Of a stretch of 64,000 nt of DNA, positions 25,182 through 33,470 are shown piece by piece; the first letter of the stretch is position 1, and every line of letters starts with the position of its first letter. Position numbers and translations under genes: made by a program. Source of the stretch: Pseudomonas viridiflava (GTDB lineage: Bacteria > Pseudomonadota > Gammaproteobacteria > Pseudomonadales > Pseudomonadaceae); NCBI RefSeq assembly GCF_900590885.1, contig NZ_UUON01000050.1, positions 186,001 through 250,000 of the forward strand, in the 5' to 3' direction. Below the pieces are notes generated by a model. The model did no database searches. It was not told the DNA's origin and saw nothing but the letters and a program-made list of their open reading frames with translations.

Positions 25182-26068
25182 TCAGGGTTTCTCGTCCAGC
25201 GGCTTTCAGCCACGGCATCGTGCGCGTGCAGGCTTTCGGCGTGGATCACTTTCAGGTGGAAGGCTTTGACGGCATCCGAGCGTTTCAAGGCGAGGTTCAA
25301 GCGGCGGGCGGCGTCTTCGCAGAACATCAGGTTCTGCCCGTTGGCCAGGGCGAAGGCTTGTTCGTCCGCGCGTTTTACAGCGGTTTGTACGGCAGTGCCG
25401 AGGGCAGCTTCTGCGTCGTTGATCAAGTCAACCAGCGCCAGGTGTTCGCCTTGCAACGTCACCTGCAACTGCGCGCTACTGCGCTGGCTGTGGGGCGTGG
25501 CGACGATGCCATTGGCGCTGCCGAGCCAGGTCAATACGGCTTCGTATTGAAGCGGCTTGTCAGCGAAGTCGTCGAGAAATTGCTGCTGAATCAACTGCCT
25601 GGCGAGGGCAGCGGAGCATGGGCAAGTTGAGGAATACGTAACGTCAATTTTTAGTTCCACGTGGAACATCTGGTTTTCCAGGCGCGCCTCGACGCTCACC
25701 GGATAGCCTTTCCAGCCGGCCAACGGGCTGACCAGCGCAGGGCGTTTCAGCAGCAGGTTGGTATGAATACGTAGGTAGGCGTTCTTAGATAATTCTTCAT
25801 GACTGTCGAGAAAGCGCTGCAGTACATTGCGCAGAAGTGCAGGCGTAAGGGGCTGCTGGTCGAGCATCTCCAGAGCCAGGTACAGGCGTGACATATGAAT
25901 GCCACGGGCGGCACCATCGTCCAGGCTCACACCCGCATCGGCGGTGGCGCTCAGGCGTTGGCCGTCGATGAGGATCGGCAAGGCGATACCGCACATGCCC
26001 ACCCAGTCGAGTGGCAAGGCCTGGCTTGAAGCCTGCGCGGCGATATCCGGCAGAGTCAACGCGTTCAT
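25178..26068 (-). CDS. folE2: GTP cyclohydrolase IB (FolE2)
   Basis: A 296-residue COG1469 enzyme; recognisable segments are GIHMSRLYLALE, KIDVTYSSTCPCSAALARQL (containing the conserved Cys), and VIHAESLHAHDAVAES near the C terminus. FolE2 makes dihydroneopterin triphosphate from GTP, as FolE does, but works with metals other than zinc and replaces FolE under zinc starvation. First gene of the minus-strand operon behind the Zur box at 26101. I prefer the ATG at 26068 (MNALTLPDIAAQ); an in-frame ATG at 26080 adds four residues. Confidence 0.94.
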   Translation of the reverse strand: MNALTLPDIAAQASSQALPLDWVGMCGIALPILIDGQRLSATADAGVSLDDGAARGIHMSRLYLALEMLDQQPLTPALLRNVLQRFLDSHEELSKNAYLRIHTNLLLKRPALVSPLAGWKGYPVSVEARLENQMFHVELKIDVTYSSTCPCSAALARQLIQQQFLDDFADKPLQYEAVLTWLGSANGIVATPHSQRSSAQLQVTLQGEHLALVDLINDAEAALGTAVQTAVKRADEQAFALANGQNLMFCEDAARRLNLALKRSDAVKAFHLKVIHAESLHAHDAVAESRWTRNPE

Positions 26069-26100
26069 GGGCAGGTCCATCGCTGGAAATAATTCGACAT

Positions 26101-26113
26101 GTTATAGTATAAC
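26101..26113. promoter_or_regulatory. Zur box between folE2 and the amidase gene
   Basis: GTTATAGTATAAC, within cATGTTATAGTATAACAATa, closely fits the gammaproteobacterial Zur consensus (ATGTTATANTATAACAT). It lies 21-33 bases upstream of the folE2 ATG and 45 bases upstream of the amidase ATG at 26158, so it can repress both divergent promoters when zinc is plentiful. Confidence 0.9.
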
Positions 26114-26157
26114 AATAGAGTCGACGATGAATTTTCTTCCCCGGCCTTTTTTCACCC

Positions 26158-27399
26158 ATGTCGAGTACGGACGCTCCTTTTCTCAGCGGTATTTTCATGC
26201 GCAGACGTCAGCTCCTTAACCTGCTTCTGGCCAGCCCCCTGTTCACCTTGCCTTTCGCCGCGTCGGCCACGCAGATTCGCAACGCGCGCCTGTGGCGCTC
26301 GGATAACAAGCTGCGGTTGGTGTTCGACCTCAGCGGCCCGGTTCAATACAAGACCTTTACCCTGGGCGCGCCCGAGCGCCTGATCATCGATTTGAGTGGC
26401 GCCGGGCTCAGTGGGGATTTCTCTCAACTTATGCTCAAGGGCAGTGGCATTACAGCGATCCGTTCCGGGCATTTCGGCAAGGGCGACACGCGCATCGTGC
26501 TGGACCTGGCCGCACCGATGCAGCTCAACAGCTTTCTGTTGCCGCCCCAGGATGGCCAGGGTCATCGCCTGGTGCTGGATCTCAGCAGCGCTACTCAAAT
26601 TCCTCGCCAAATAGCGAAAGAACCCACGCCGCCGGTGGATAAGGCCCACCCCAAGCGCGACATCATCGTGGTGGTCGACCCCGGCCACGGCGGCAAGGAC
26701 CCTGGCGCCGTCGGCTCCAAGGGCCAGCGCGAAAAAGATGTGGTGCTGTCCATCGCCCAATTGCTGGCCAAACGCTTGAAGCGTGAGAAGGGCTTTGATG
26801 TGAAGCTGGTGCGCAACGACGACTTCTTTGTGCCGCTGCGCAAGCGCGTGGAGATCGCCCACAAGCACAACGCTGACATGTTTATCTCGGTGCACGCGGA
26901 TGCGGCGCCACGCATCACCGCCTCGGGGGCGTCGGTGTATGCCTTGTCCGAAGGCGGCGCCACCTCCGCCACCGCGCGGTTTATGGCGCAACGGGAAAAC
27001 GGCGCTGACCTGCTGGGCGCCACCAGTTTGCTCAATCTGAAGGACAAGGACCCGATGCTGGCCGGGGTGATTCTGGATATGTCGATGAACGCCACCATCG
27101 CCTCCAGCCTGCAACTGGGCAGCTCGATCCTGGGCAGCCTGGAAGGCATTACTTCGTTGCATCAGAAGCGTGTGGAGCAGGCCGGGTTTGCGGTGCTCAA
27201 GTCACCGGATGTGCCGTCGATCCTGGTGGAAACCGGGTTTATTTCCAATGCGCGAGACAGTGCACGGCTGGTCACGGCGCGGCATCAGCAGGCGGTTGCC
27301 GACGGTCTGTTCGAAGGGCTCAAACAGTATTTCCAGAAGAACCCGCCGATGAACAGCTACATGGCCTGGGTTCAGGAACAGAAAGACGCCCAGGCCTAA
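26158..27399 (+). CDS. N-acetylmuramoyl-L-alanine amidase (AmiC type), Zur-linked paralogue
   Basis: A 413-residue exported protein. A twin-arginine-type signal (MRRRQLLNLLLASPLFTLPF, from an internal ATG at 26197) is followed by an AMIN domain (residues about 40-150). The Amidase_3 catalytic domain has VVVDPGHGGKDPGAVG (zinc His), REKDVVLSIAQLL (Glu), MFISVHADAA (His) and SILVETGFISN (catalytic Glu). It cleaves the amide between MurNAc and L-Ala in septal peptidoglycan. In P. aeruginosa the equivalent gene (PA5538) is Zur-controlled; why a zinc enzyme is induced when zinc is scarce is unclear. The start at 26158 or 26197 cannot be decided. Confidence 0.9.
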   Translation: MSSTDAPFLSGIFMRRRQLLNLLLASPLFTLPFAASATQIRNARLWRSDNKLRLVFDLSGPVQYKTFTLGAPERLIIDLSGAGLSGDFSQLMLKGSGITAIRSGHFGKGDTRIVLDLAAPMQLNSFLLPPQDGQGHRLVLDLSSATQIPRQIAKEPTPPVDKAHPKRDIIVVVDPGHGGKDPGAVGSKGQREKDVVLSIAQLLAKRLKREKGFDVKLVRNDDFFVPLRKRVEIAHKHNADMFISVHADAAPRITASGASVYALSEGGATSATARFMAQRENGADLLGATSLLNLKDKDPMLAGVILDMSMNATIASSLQLGSSILGSLEGITSLHQKRVEQAGFAVLKSPDVPSILVETGFISNARDSARLVTARHQQAVADGLFEGLKQYFQKNPPMNSYMAWVQEQKDAQA

Positions 27400-27764
27400 C
27401 AGCCGGCGATGCGGCTGCAGGTGAACTTGGCACTGGCGCCACCCGAACTGGAAAACCGGTTCAGGGTGGTCCAGCCCACACGCCGTGTGTAGCCCACCCA
27501 CGCCTCACCGTCCGACGCCAGCCCGGTAAAGAACGTCAGCTGCCCATAGCGGCTGTTGGTCTGTGCCCAATAGCGTTTGCCGATTACTTCAAAACCTCTC
27601 AGATACGTGGTGCTGCCCGCCGTCGCCACGCTGTAGGCATTGCCCAAAGGGTCTACGCACGCCAGCAGGGTGGCACTGCGCGTGCAGTGCGCCAACGGGC
27701 TCGGTGCCTGGGCGCAAGCCGGTCCAGCCGCTGCCAATAACAGGGCGCACACCAGGTATTTCAT
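27396..27764 (-). CDS. Small exported Cys-containing protein of the Zur block, function unknown
   Basis: A 122-residue protein with a signal peptide (MKYLVCALLLAAAGPACA). The mature part of about 104 residues has four cysteines (HC near its start, LAC, FTC and the terminal GC) and many aromatic and Gly residues, for example YLRGFEVIGKRYWAQTNSRY. I recognise no domain. It lies between the amidase end (4-base overlap) and dksA2, with its ATG 79 bases from the Zur box at 27843, which could serve both directions. A small gene at this place also exists in P. aeruginosa (PA5537), as I recall. Confidence 0.7.
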   Translation of the reverse strand: MKYLVCALLLAAAGPACAQAPSPLAHCTRSATLLACVDPLGNAYSVATAGSTTYLRGFEVIGKRYWAQTNSRYGQLTFFTGLASDGEAWVGYTRRVGWTTLNRFSSSGGASAKFTCSRIAGC

Positions 27765-27842
27765 AGAGTTTCTCGAGGTTTGGGGTGTTCAAGCATTGCG
27801 CCCTTCGTCGCGGTGAGCAAGGGGGATTGGCTTATTTGTATT

Positions 27843-27855
27843 GTTATACTATAAC
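27843..27855. promoter_or_regulatory. Zur box upstream of dksA2
   Basis: GTTATACTATAAC is the exact reverse complement of the box at 26101 and sits in ATTGTTATACTATAACATTaa, an excellent Zur consensus. It ends 34 bases before the dksA2 ATG at 27890 and 79 bases before the divergent small exported-protein gene. Confidence 0.9.
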
Positions 27856-27889
27856 ATTAAAACACAGCCTGACCCGTGAACCGCTCCCC

Positions 27890-28294
27890 ATGACTGAACA
27901 AGACCTGCTGGCCCAGCCGCCCGCCGACTACATGAATGAAGCCCAGCAAGGCTTCTTCCGTGCGCTGCTGTTGGCCCAGCGCAACGAGCTGCAAGCGCGC
28001 ATCGAGGGCGAATTCCAGCAACTGCGCGAGCAGGAAACCAACAGCGACCCCGCCGATGTGGGCAGCGCCGAAGAACAGCGCCAATGGCAACTGCGCCTGC
28101 TGGAGCGGGAAAAGAAGCTGCTGGACAAGATCGACGACGCCCTCGAATTGCTGGCCCGTGGCGAATACGGCTGGTGCCGCGAAACGGGTGAGCCTATCGG
28201 CCTGCAACGCCTGCTGCTGCGCCCTACGGCCAGCCTGTGTATCGAAGCGAAAGAACGTGAAGAGCTGCGCGAACGCCATAAACGGGCGATTTGA
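27890..28294 (+). CDS. dksA2: DksA2, zinc-independent DksA paralogue
   Basis: A 134-residue RNA-polymerase secondary-channel regulator. The coiled-coil part carries DxxDxA-like DPADVGSAEE, and the C-terminal TraR/DksA zinc-finger region reads YGWCRETGEP...ASLCIEAKERE. Only two of the four zinc cysteines remain (CxxT and CxxA), the known mark of P. aeruginosa DksA2, which works without zinc. Start ATG 27890, just after the Zur box. It acts with ppGpp to retune transcription and replaces DksA when zinc is limiting. First gene of dksA2-cobW-DUF1826. Confidence 0.95.
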   Translation: MTEQDLLAQPPADYMNEAQQGFFRALLLAQRNELQARIEGEFQQLREQETNSDPADVGSAEEQRQWQLRLLEREKKLLDKIDDALELLARGEYGWCRETGEPIGLQRLLLRPTASLCIEAKEREELRERHKRAI

Positions 28295-28321
28295 CCGGCC
28301 ACCCCTGATGAGGAATACCTG

Positions 28322-29530
28322 ATGCCTAATCGCCTCCCCGTTACCGTGTTGTCCGGCTTTCTCGGCGCCGGCAAAAGCACGCTGCTCAACTACGTCCTGC
28401 GCAACCGCGAGAACCTGCGCGTGGCGGTGATCGTCAATGACATGAGCGAAATCAACATTGACGGCAGCGAGGTGCAGCGCGACGTCACCCTCAACCGCTC
28501 GGAAGAAAAACTGGTGGAGATGAGCAACGGCTGCATCTGCTGCACCTTGCGCGAAGACTTGCTGTTGGAAGTCGGAAAACTCGCCAAGGAGGGTCGCTTC
28601 GATTACCTGTTGATCGAATCCACCGGCATTTCCGAACCCTTGCCCGTGGCCGAAACCTTCACCTTTCGCGATGAAAACGAGCAAAGCCTCGCCGACATCG
28701 CACGCCTGGACACCATGGTCACCGTGGTCGACGGCATGAACTTCCTGCTCGACTACCAGGCCGCTGAAAGCCTGGCCTCGCGGGGCGAAACCCTCGGTGA
28801 AGAGGACGAGCGCTCGATCACCGATCTGCTGATCGAGCAGATCGAGTTCGCCGACGTGATCCTGATCAGCAAGATCGACCTGATCAGCAGCCATGAGCGC
28901 GAGGAGCTGATGGCGATCCTCGAACGCCTCAACGCCCAGGCGGAAATCATCCCGATGGTCATGGGCGAAGTGCCGCTGCACAAGATCCTCAACACCGGCC
29001 GTTTCGACTTCGAGCGCGCCGCCCAGGCCCCGGGCTGGCTGCAGGAGCTGCGCGGCGAGCATGTGCCGGAAACCGAAGAGTACGGCATCGCCTCCACGGC
29101 TTACCGCGCGCGCCGCCCGTTTCATCCGCAGCGCTTTTTCGACTTTATCGACCGCCCGTGGGTCAACGGCAAGCTGCTGCGCTCCAAGGGCTTTTTCTGG
29201 CTGGCCAGCAAGCATCAGGACGCGGGCAGCTGGTCCCAGGCCGGCGGCCTGATGCGCCATGGGTTTGCCGGACGCTGGTGGCGTTTTGTGCCGAAAAGCC
29301 AATGGCCACAGGACGAAGAAAGCGTGGCGGCGATCATGGGTAACTGGCAACTGAGCACCGGCGATTGCCGCCAGGAACTGGTGTTTATCGGGCAAAACAT
29401 CGACTTCACCCAGATGCGCGCCGAGCTGAACGCCTGCTTGCTCACCGATGCAGAAATGGCCCTGGGCGTCGAAGGGTGGCGCCAGCTGGCCGACCCCTTT
29501 GGCCCTTGGTATGAGGAGGCAGCCGCCTGA
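28322..29530 (+). CDS. COG0523 zinc-chaperone GTPase (CobW/ZigA family)
   Basis: A 402-residue G3E P-loop GTPase: Walker [16 protein letters not shown], metal motif [21 protein letters not shown] (Walker B region) and ISKIDLI (base recognition). A CobW C-terminal domain with [13 protein letters not shown] follows. COG0523 proteins of this context deliver zinc to apo-enzymes at the cost of GTP, and the CxCC motif is the zinc site. It follows dksA2 by 27 bases and shares a base with the DUF1826 gene. Induction by zinc starvation through the Zur box at 27843 is expected, as for P. aeruginosa PA5535. Confidence 0.93.
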   Translation: MPNRLPVTVLSGFLGAGKSTLLNYVLRNRENLRVAVIVNDMSEINIDGSEVQRDVTLNRSEEKLVEMSNGCICCTLREDLLLEVGKLAKEGRFDYLLIESTGISEPLPVAETFTFRDENEQSLADIARLDTMVTVVDGMNFLLDYQAAESLASRGETLGEEDERSITDLLIEQIEFADVILISKIDLISSHEREELMAILERLNAQAEIIPMVMGEVPLHKILNTGRFDFERAAQAPGWLQELRGEHVPETEEYGIASTAYRARRPFHPQRFFDFIDRPWVNGKLLRSKGFFWLASKHQDAGSWSQAGGLMRHGFAGRWWRFVPKSQWPQDEESVAAIMGNWQLSTGDCRQELVFIGQNIDFTQMRAELNACLLTDAEMALGVEGWRQLADPFGPWYEEAAA

Positions 29531-30174
29531 TGTTGGCCCAAGTGATTCCATTACGCCCCGTGATCCGCCAAACCCGCGGCGAAACCCCGCTGGCGCTGTC
29601 CGATATCCTCGAAGATGGCGTCAACCTGGCGCTGTGGCAGCGCCAGTTGCCGTTGCACATTGCCGAGTTCGGCGAGTTGCTGGTGGCGCTCAATGAGCCG
29701 TTGGCCGACTCGATGGTGATCGAACTCAGCAGCGAGGATTCCGAGCCGAACTTGAAGGGTTTGGCGTCCAGTTGTCGTGATCTTGAAGGCTATGAAGGGT
29801 TCGTCGCCGATGTGTCGTGGCTGGTCAGCGCGTTTGCCTGCCTGCTCGGTGCCAAACGCATCGGCGTGCGTTTGCGTCTGTTGGACAAGGCCATGTGCCC
29901 GCGTTTTCACGTGGACCATGTGCCGGTGCGGCTGATTACCACCTACGCCGGCATCGGTAGCCAGTGGTTGCGCGAAGGCGTGATGGACCGCCGCCAACTG
30001 AGCCAGCCGGAGGCCGAGCCCGGCGAGCGCATCGAGCAGATCCAGTGCGGCGAAGTGGCCTTGCTCAAGGGCACCAAATGGCACGGCAATGAAGGCTACG
30101 GCCTGATCCACCGCTCGCCAGCGTTGAAGGCGGATGAGCGTCGCTTGATCCTGACGCTGGATTGGTTGGCATAA
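29530..30174 (+). CDS. DUF1826 protein
   Basis: A 214-residue cytoplasmic protein of the DUF1826 family, which is found beside COG0523 and DksA2 genes in pseudomonads (PA5534). Potential metal ligands occur in CPRFHVDHVPVRLITTY and KGTKWHGNEGYGLIHRSP, which resemble the histidine strands of a cupin-like or oxygenase-like fold. Its start overlaps the cobW stop by one base, so it is coupled to the GTPase. It may be a client or partner of the zinc chaperone; no activity is known to me. Confidence 0.85.
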   Translation: MLAQVIPLRPVIRQTRGETPLALSDILEDGVNLALWQRQLPLHIAEFGELLVALNEPLADSMVIELSSEDSEPNLKGLASSCRDLEGYEGFVADVSWLVSAFACLLGAKRIGVRLRLLDKAMCPRFHVDHVPVRLITTYAGIGSQWLREGVMDRRQLSQPEAEPGERIEQIQCGEVALLKGTKWHGNEGYGLIHRSPALKADERRLILTLDWLA

Positions 30175-30218
30175 CCGGGTAGGATCAAGCTCTCTACACG
30201 GTCCGAATAGCGCCTCTC

Positions 30219-31181
30219 ATGCTGCAGAACATTCCCACCCACGTGATTGCCGGGCCTTTGGGCGCCGGCAAGACCAGCCTGATCAAGCACCTGCTCGCCC
30301 AACGCCCGGCCAACGAGCGCTGGGCGGTATTGATCAACGAGTTCGGGCAGATCGGCCTGGACGCGGCGCTGCTGACCCTGGATGACGACGGCATCGCCCT
30401 CGGCGAAGTGGCCGGCGGCTGCCTGTGCTGTGTGAATGGAGCACCGTTCCAGGTAGGCCTTGGCCGCCTGCTGCGTAAGGCCAAGCCGGATCGGCTGTTT
30501 ATCGAGCCGTCGGGCCTGGGGCACCCGGCGCAGTTGCTCAAACAACTGCGAGAGGCGCCGTGGCAGCAAGTACTGGCAGTTCAACCGTGCGTTTTGGTGC
30601 TGGATGCCCAAGCCCTGGCGGCGGGCAAACCCTTGCCGCCAGCCCAGCAAGACTCGCTGGCCAGTGCCGGGTTGCTGGTGTTGAACAAGCAGGAAGGGTT
30701 GGATGTTGCGCAGCGTCAGGCCGTGGAGCGACAGTTAGCCGATTGCCCGCTGTATTGGACGCGCCAGGCGCAGCTGCCCCTCGACCAGTTGCCCGGCCTC
30801 AAAGCGCAGGCTAAAGCGGCTGTGGATAACGTAGAGATGCCCAAGGGGCTCGCACAAATGCGGGCCATCTGGACTGATCCCACGCAGCCGATCTGCCTGA
30901 GCCAGGCTCAGGAAGGTGGCTGGAGCATCGGCTGGCGCTGGCACCCGAGCCAGCAATTCGACCCCCAGCGCCTGCATGAATGGTTGGCAGGCCTTGAATG
31001 GCGCCGCGCCAAGCTGGTTATCCACAGCGGCGCGGGCTGGGTGTCCGCCAACGCTGTGGATAACAGCGCGCTCGCCTGGCAGCCAAGCGAATGGCGGCGT
31101 GATTCACGTATCGAATTGATTTTCAGCGCGCCACAGGACATGGCCGCGTTGCAGGCTGCTCTGGCTGCCTGCCGTTACTGA
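30219..31181 (+). CDS. Second COG0523-family GTPase
   Basis: A 320-residue G3E GTPase with GPLGAGKTSLIKHLL (Walker A), GGCLCCVNGAPF (CxCC metal motif), FIEPSGLGHPAQLL and VLNKQEGL (base recognition). It is shorter than the first copy and has a reduced C-terminal domain. It follows DUF1826 by 44 bases without a Zur box of its own, so it is probably read from the dksA2 promoter. Zinc delivery is the expected role. It overlaps the end of the DUF3301 gene on the other strand by 7 bases. Three exact TTATCCACA/TGTGGATAA sites lie in its 3' half. Confidence 0.9.
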   Translation: MLQNIPTHVIAGPLGAGKTSLIKHLLAQRPANERWAVLINEFGQIGLDAALLTLDDDGIALGEVAGGCLCCVNGAPFQVGLGRLLRKAKPDRLFIEPSGLGHPAQLLKQLREAPWQQVLAVQPCVLVLDAQALAAGKPLPPAQQDSLASAGLLVLNKQEGLDVAQRQAVERQLADCPLYWTRQAQLPLDQLPGLKAQAKAAVDNVEMPKGLAQMRAIWTDPTQPICLSQAQEGGWSIGWRWHPSQQFDPQRLHEWLAGLEWRRAKLVIHSGAGWVSANAVDNSALAWQPSEWRRDSRIELIFSAPQDMAALQAALAACRY

Positions 31182-31570
31182 CGGTTCTTGGTCGCGTGGT
31201 CCTGGCGCCATTGGCTCAGCTCGATCACTTCGGCGCTGGGCAGTGGTTCCTTGGCTTCGAACGGGTACGGCGCCAGTTCGATTTGCGCGCTGTGGGCGCC
31301 GAATTGGGTGATGACCCCGGCGTGGCGGGTTTCGCCGGTTACGGTGAATTCGAAGTTGTAGACCCGCGCCAGGCGCCGCCGGCCGCTGGCATCCTTCACA
31401 AAGCCGATGCGCTTGAGCGCGACCGCACCGTCGAGCAACTCGATATCCAGCTTGGCGCAATGCTGCTTGACCCGCTCCAGCGCGCGCTCGCGCAGGCCGT
31501 GGTTGTGCCAGACCCAGGCGGCAGCGGTCGCCAGCAGCATCAACACGAACATGTTTCCCAGGGTCAGCAT
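31175..31570 (-). CDS. DUF3301 membrane-anchored protein
   Basis: A 131-residue protein with an N-terminal membrane helix (MFVLMLLATAAAWVWHNHGL) and a soluble domain containing ERVKQHCAKLDIELLDGAVA, matching the DUF3301 family of small gammaproteobacterial proteins. The start ATG at 31570 fits the family length (about 100-130). It is convergent with the second COG0523 gene. Function unknown; the helix suggests inner-membrane location with the domain facing one side. Confidence 0.85.
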   Translation of the reverse strand: MLTLGNMFVLMLLATAAAWVWHNHGLRERALERVKQHCAKLDIELLDGAVALKRIGFVKDASGRRRLARVYNFEFTVTGETRHAGVITQFGAHSAQIELAPYPFEAKEPLPSAEVIELSQWRQDHATKNRQ

Positions 31571-31687
31571 GCGAAAAACTCCAACAAAGTGAGAGCAGCT
31601 TAACTGTGTCGCCGGTCTGTCGTACAGGCTGCGTTTAGTCGCATACTGCGCGGCCAGAATTTCAACGGCTTTACGGAAATCCCCCGC

Positions 31688-32560
31688 ATGAAACGCACAC
31701 CTCATCTGCTTGCGATCCAGTCTCATGTGGTCTTTGGCCACGCCGGAAACAGCGCCGCCGTGTTCCCCATGCAGCGGGTCGGGGTGAACGTCTGGCCGCT
31801 GAACACGGTGCAGTTCTCCAACCACACCCAGTATGGCCAGTGGGCGGGCGAAGTGTTGGCGCCGCAGCAGATTCCGGCGCTGGTGGAAGGTATTGCGGCC
31901 ATCGGCGAGTTGGGTAACTGCGATGCCGTGCTGTCCGGCTACCTGGGCAGCGCCGACCAGGGCCGTGCGATTCTCACCGGCGTGGCGCGCATCAAGGCGA
32001 TCAACCCCAAGGCCCTGTACTTGTGCGACCCGGTGATGGGCCATCCCGAAAAGGGCTGCAGCGTGCCGCAGGAGGTGAGTGATTTCCTGCTGGACGAAGC
32101 CGCCGCCATGGCCGACTTCCTGTGCCCCAACCAGCTGGAGCTGGACAGCTTTGCCGGGCGCAAGCCGCAGTCGCTGTTCGATTGCCTGGCGATGGCCAAG
32201 GCGTTGCTGGCACGCGGGCCCAAGGCTGTGCTGGTCAAGCATCTGGATTACCCGGGCAAGCTGCCGGATGGCTTCGAGATGTTGCTGGTGACCGCCGAGG
32301 GCAGCTGGCACCTGCGTCGGCCGCTGCTGGCGTTTCCGCGCCAGCCGGTAGGCGTGGGTGACCTGACCTCGGGGCTGTTCCTGGCGCGGGTGCTGCTGGG
32401 GGACAGCCTGCTGGCGGCCTTTGAGTTCACTGCCGCGGCCGTGCATGAGGTGTTGCTGGAAACCCAGGCTTGCGCCAGTTACGAGCTGGAACTGGTGCGG
32501 GCTCAGGATCGTATCGCCCATCCGCGTGTGCGGTTTGAGGCCACGCCGATCGGTCTCTAA
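31688..32560 (+). CDS. pdxY: Pyridoxal kinase
   Basis: A 290-residue ribokinase-like enzyme. PdxY features visible are [53 protein letters not shown] and the catalytic [15 protein letters not shown]. It phosphorylates pyridoxal with ATP in vitamin B6 salvage. The gene is monocistronic, 117 bases from the divergent DUF3301 gene, and ends just before a REPIN. Length matches E. coli PdxY (287). Confidence 0.95.
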   Translation: MKRTPHLLAIQSHVVFGHAGNSAAVFPMQRVGVNVWPLNTVQFSNHTQYGQWAGEVLAPQQIPALVEGIAAIGELGNCDAVLSGYLGSADQGRAILTGVARIKAINPKALYLCDPVMGHPEKGCSVPQEVSDFLLDEAAAMADFLCPNQLELDSFAGRKPQSLFDCLAMAKALLARGPKAVLVKHLDYPGKLPDGFEMLLVTAEGSWHLRRPLLAFPRQPVGVGDLTSGLFLARVLLGDSLLAAFEFTAAAVHEVLLETQACASYELELVRAQDRIAHPRVRFEATPIGL

Positions 32561-32574
32561 GAACACAAAACCCA

Positions 32575-32665
32575 ATGTGGGAGGGGGCTTGCCCCCGATA
32601 GCGGTGTGTCAGCTACACAAGTAGTGGCTGACCCACTGCCATCGGGGGCAAGCCCCCTCCCACAT
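32575..32665. repeat. REPIN (inverted REP pair)
   Basis: The left arm ATGTGGGAGGGGGCTTGCCC starts at 32575. Its inverted partner (GCAAGCCCCCTCCCACAT) ends at 32665. The inner part, with GATAGCGG and CTGCCATCGG, matches the copy at 18251 closely. It lies between the convergent pdxY and thioesterase genes. Confidence 0.9.
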
Positions 32666-32699
32666 TTGATCCGGTTTACAAGTCTAGGCTTTCAGTACC

Positions 32700-33176
32700 T
32701 CAGCCTTTGATTTCCTGGTAGCGCTTTTCCAGCTCCTGGCGAATCTGCCGGCGCTGCTGGGCCTGCACGAAGCGGCGTTTGTCTTCACTGTTCTGCGGTT
32801 GCAGTGGCGGGACGGGGGCGGGTTTGCGCTGGTCGTCCACGGCCACCATGGTGAAGAAGCAGCTGTTGGTGTGACGCACCGAGCGCTCGCGGATGTTCTC
32901 GGTCACCACCTTGATGCCCACTTCCATCGAGGTATTGCCGGTGTAGTTGACCGACGCCAGGAAGGTCACCAGCTCACCGACATGGATCGGCTCGCGAAAA
33001 ATCACCTGATCCACCGACAACGTCACCACATACCGCCCGGCATAACGGCTCGCGCAGGCGTAGGCCACTTCGTCGAGGTACTTGAGCAGGGTGCCGCCGT
33101 GGACATTGCCTGAGAAGTTGGCCATGTCTGGGGTCATCAATACCGTCATCGACAGCTGGGCGTTTCCGGGTTCCAT
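32700..33176 (-). CDS. Acyl-CoA thioesterase (hotdog fold)
   Basis: A 158-residue hotdog-fold protein. The motif MANFSGNVHGGTLLKYLDE (near residue 20) followed by ASRYAGRYVVTLSVDQVIFR is that of YciA/BFIT-type acyl-CoA hydrolases, with Asn/Asp and His/Gly residues at the active site. It hydrolyses acyl-CoA thioesters in the cytoplasm. I start at the ATG at 33176 (MEPGNAQLSM); the longer frame to 33284 has no family support. The C-terminal tail is charged (QAQQRRQIRQELEKRYQEIK), as in the pseudomonad orthologues. Confidence 0.92.
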   Translation of the reverse strand: MEPGNAQLSMTVLMTPDMANFSGNVHGGTLLKYLDEVAYACASRYAGRYVVTLSVDQVIFREPIHVGELVTFLASVNYTGNTSMEVGIKVVTENIRERSVRHTNSCFFTMVAVDDQRKPAPVPPLQPQNSEDKRRFVQAQQRRQIRQELEKRYQEIKG

Positions 33177-33470
33177 AGCACACTCACGGGTTTGTAGGCA
33201 TTGGTTGGGGAGGCACCTCTGCGGGTGCTGGAATCTTTTGCAGCGCCATCCTTTACGGGACGCCGGTGAGCGGCTCGCCGTCACGCGCGCACCGATCTGT
33301 TTCCATATATTGCACCGGCTTTCTGCCGGAAGTCGCGGTGTTAACCTTCAAAAGCCCATCTCAGGGCATTTCTTACGATCAAGGCTGACTTTTCCTTCCG
33401 CTCTTAGCGACCGTTCAAAGGCGCGCGCGGAAGTGGGAGAAGCGCCAGTACCCTCAAGGAGCCCCTCGCC

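Noticed and set aside
27857-29551. 564-codon open frame on the minus strand
   Set aside because: Antisense to dksA2 and cobW and crosses their boundary; shadow frame.
33177-33470. Possible gene or RNA before the antiporter
   Set aside because: No frame with a start and ribosome-binding site, and no stable fold or known RNA motif was seen.
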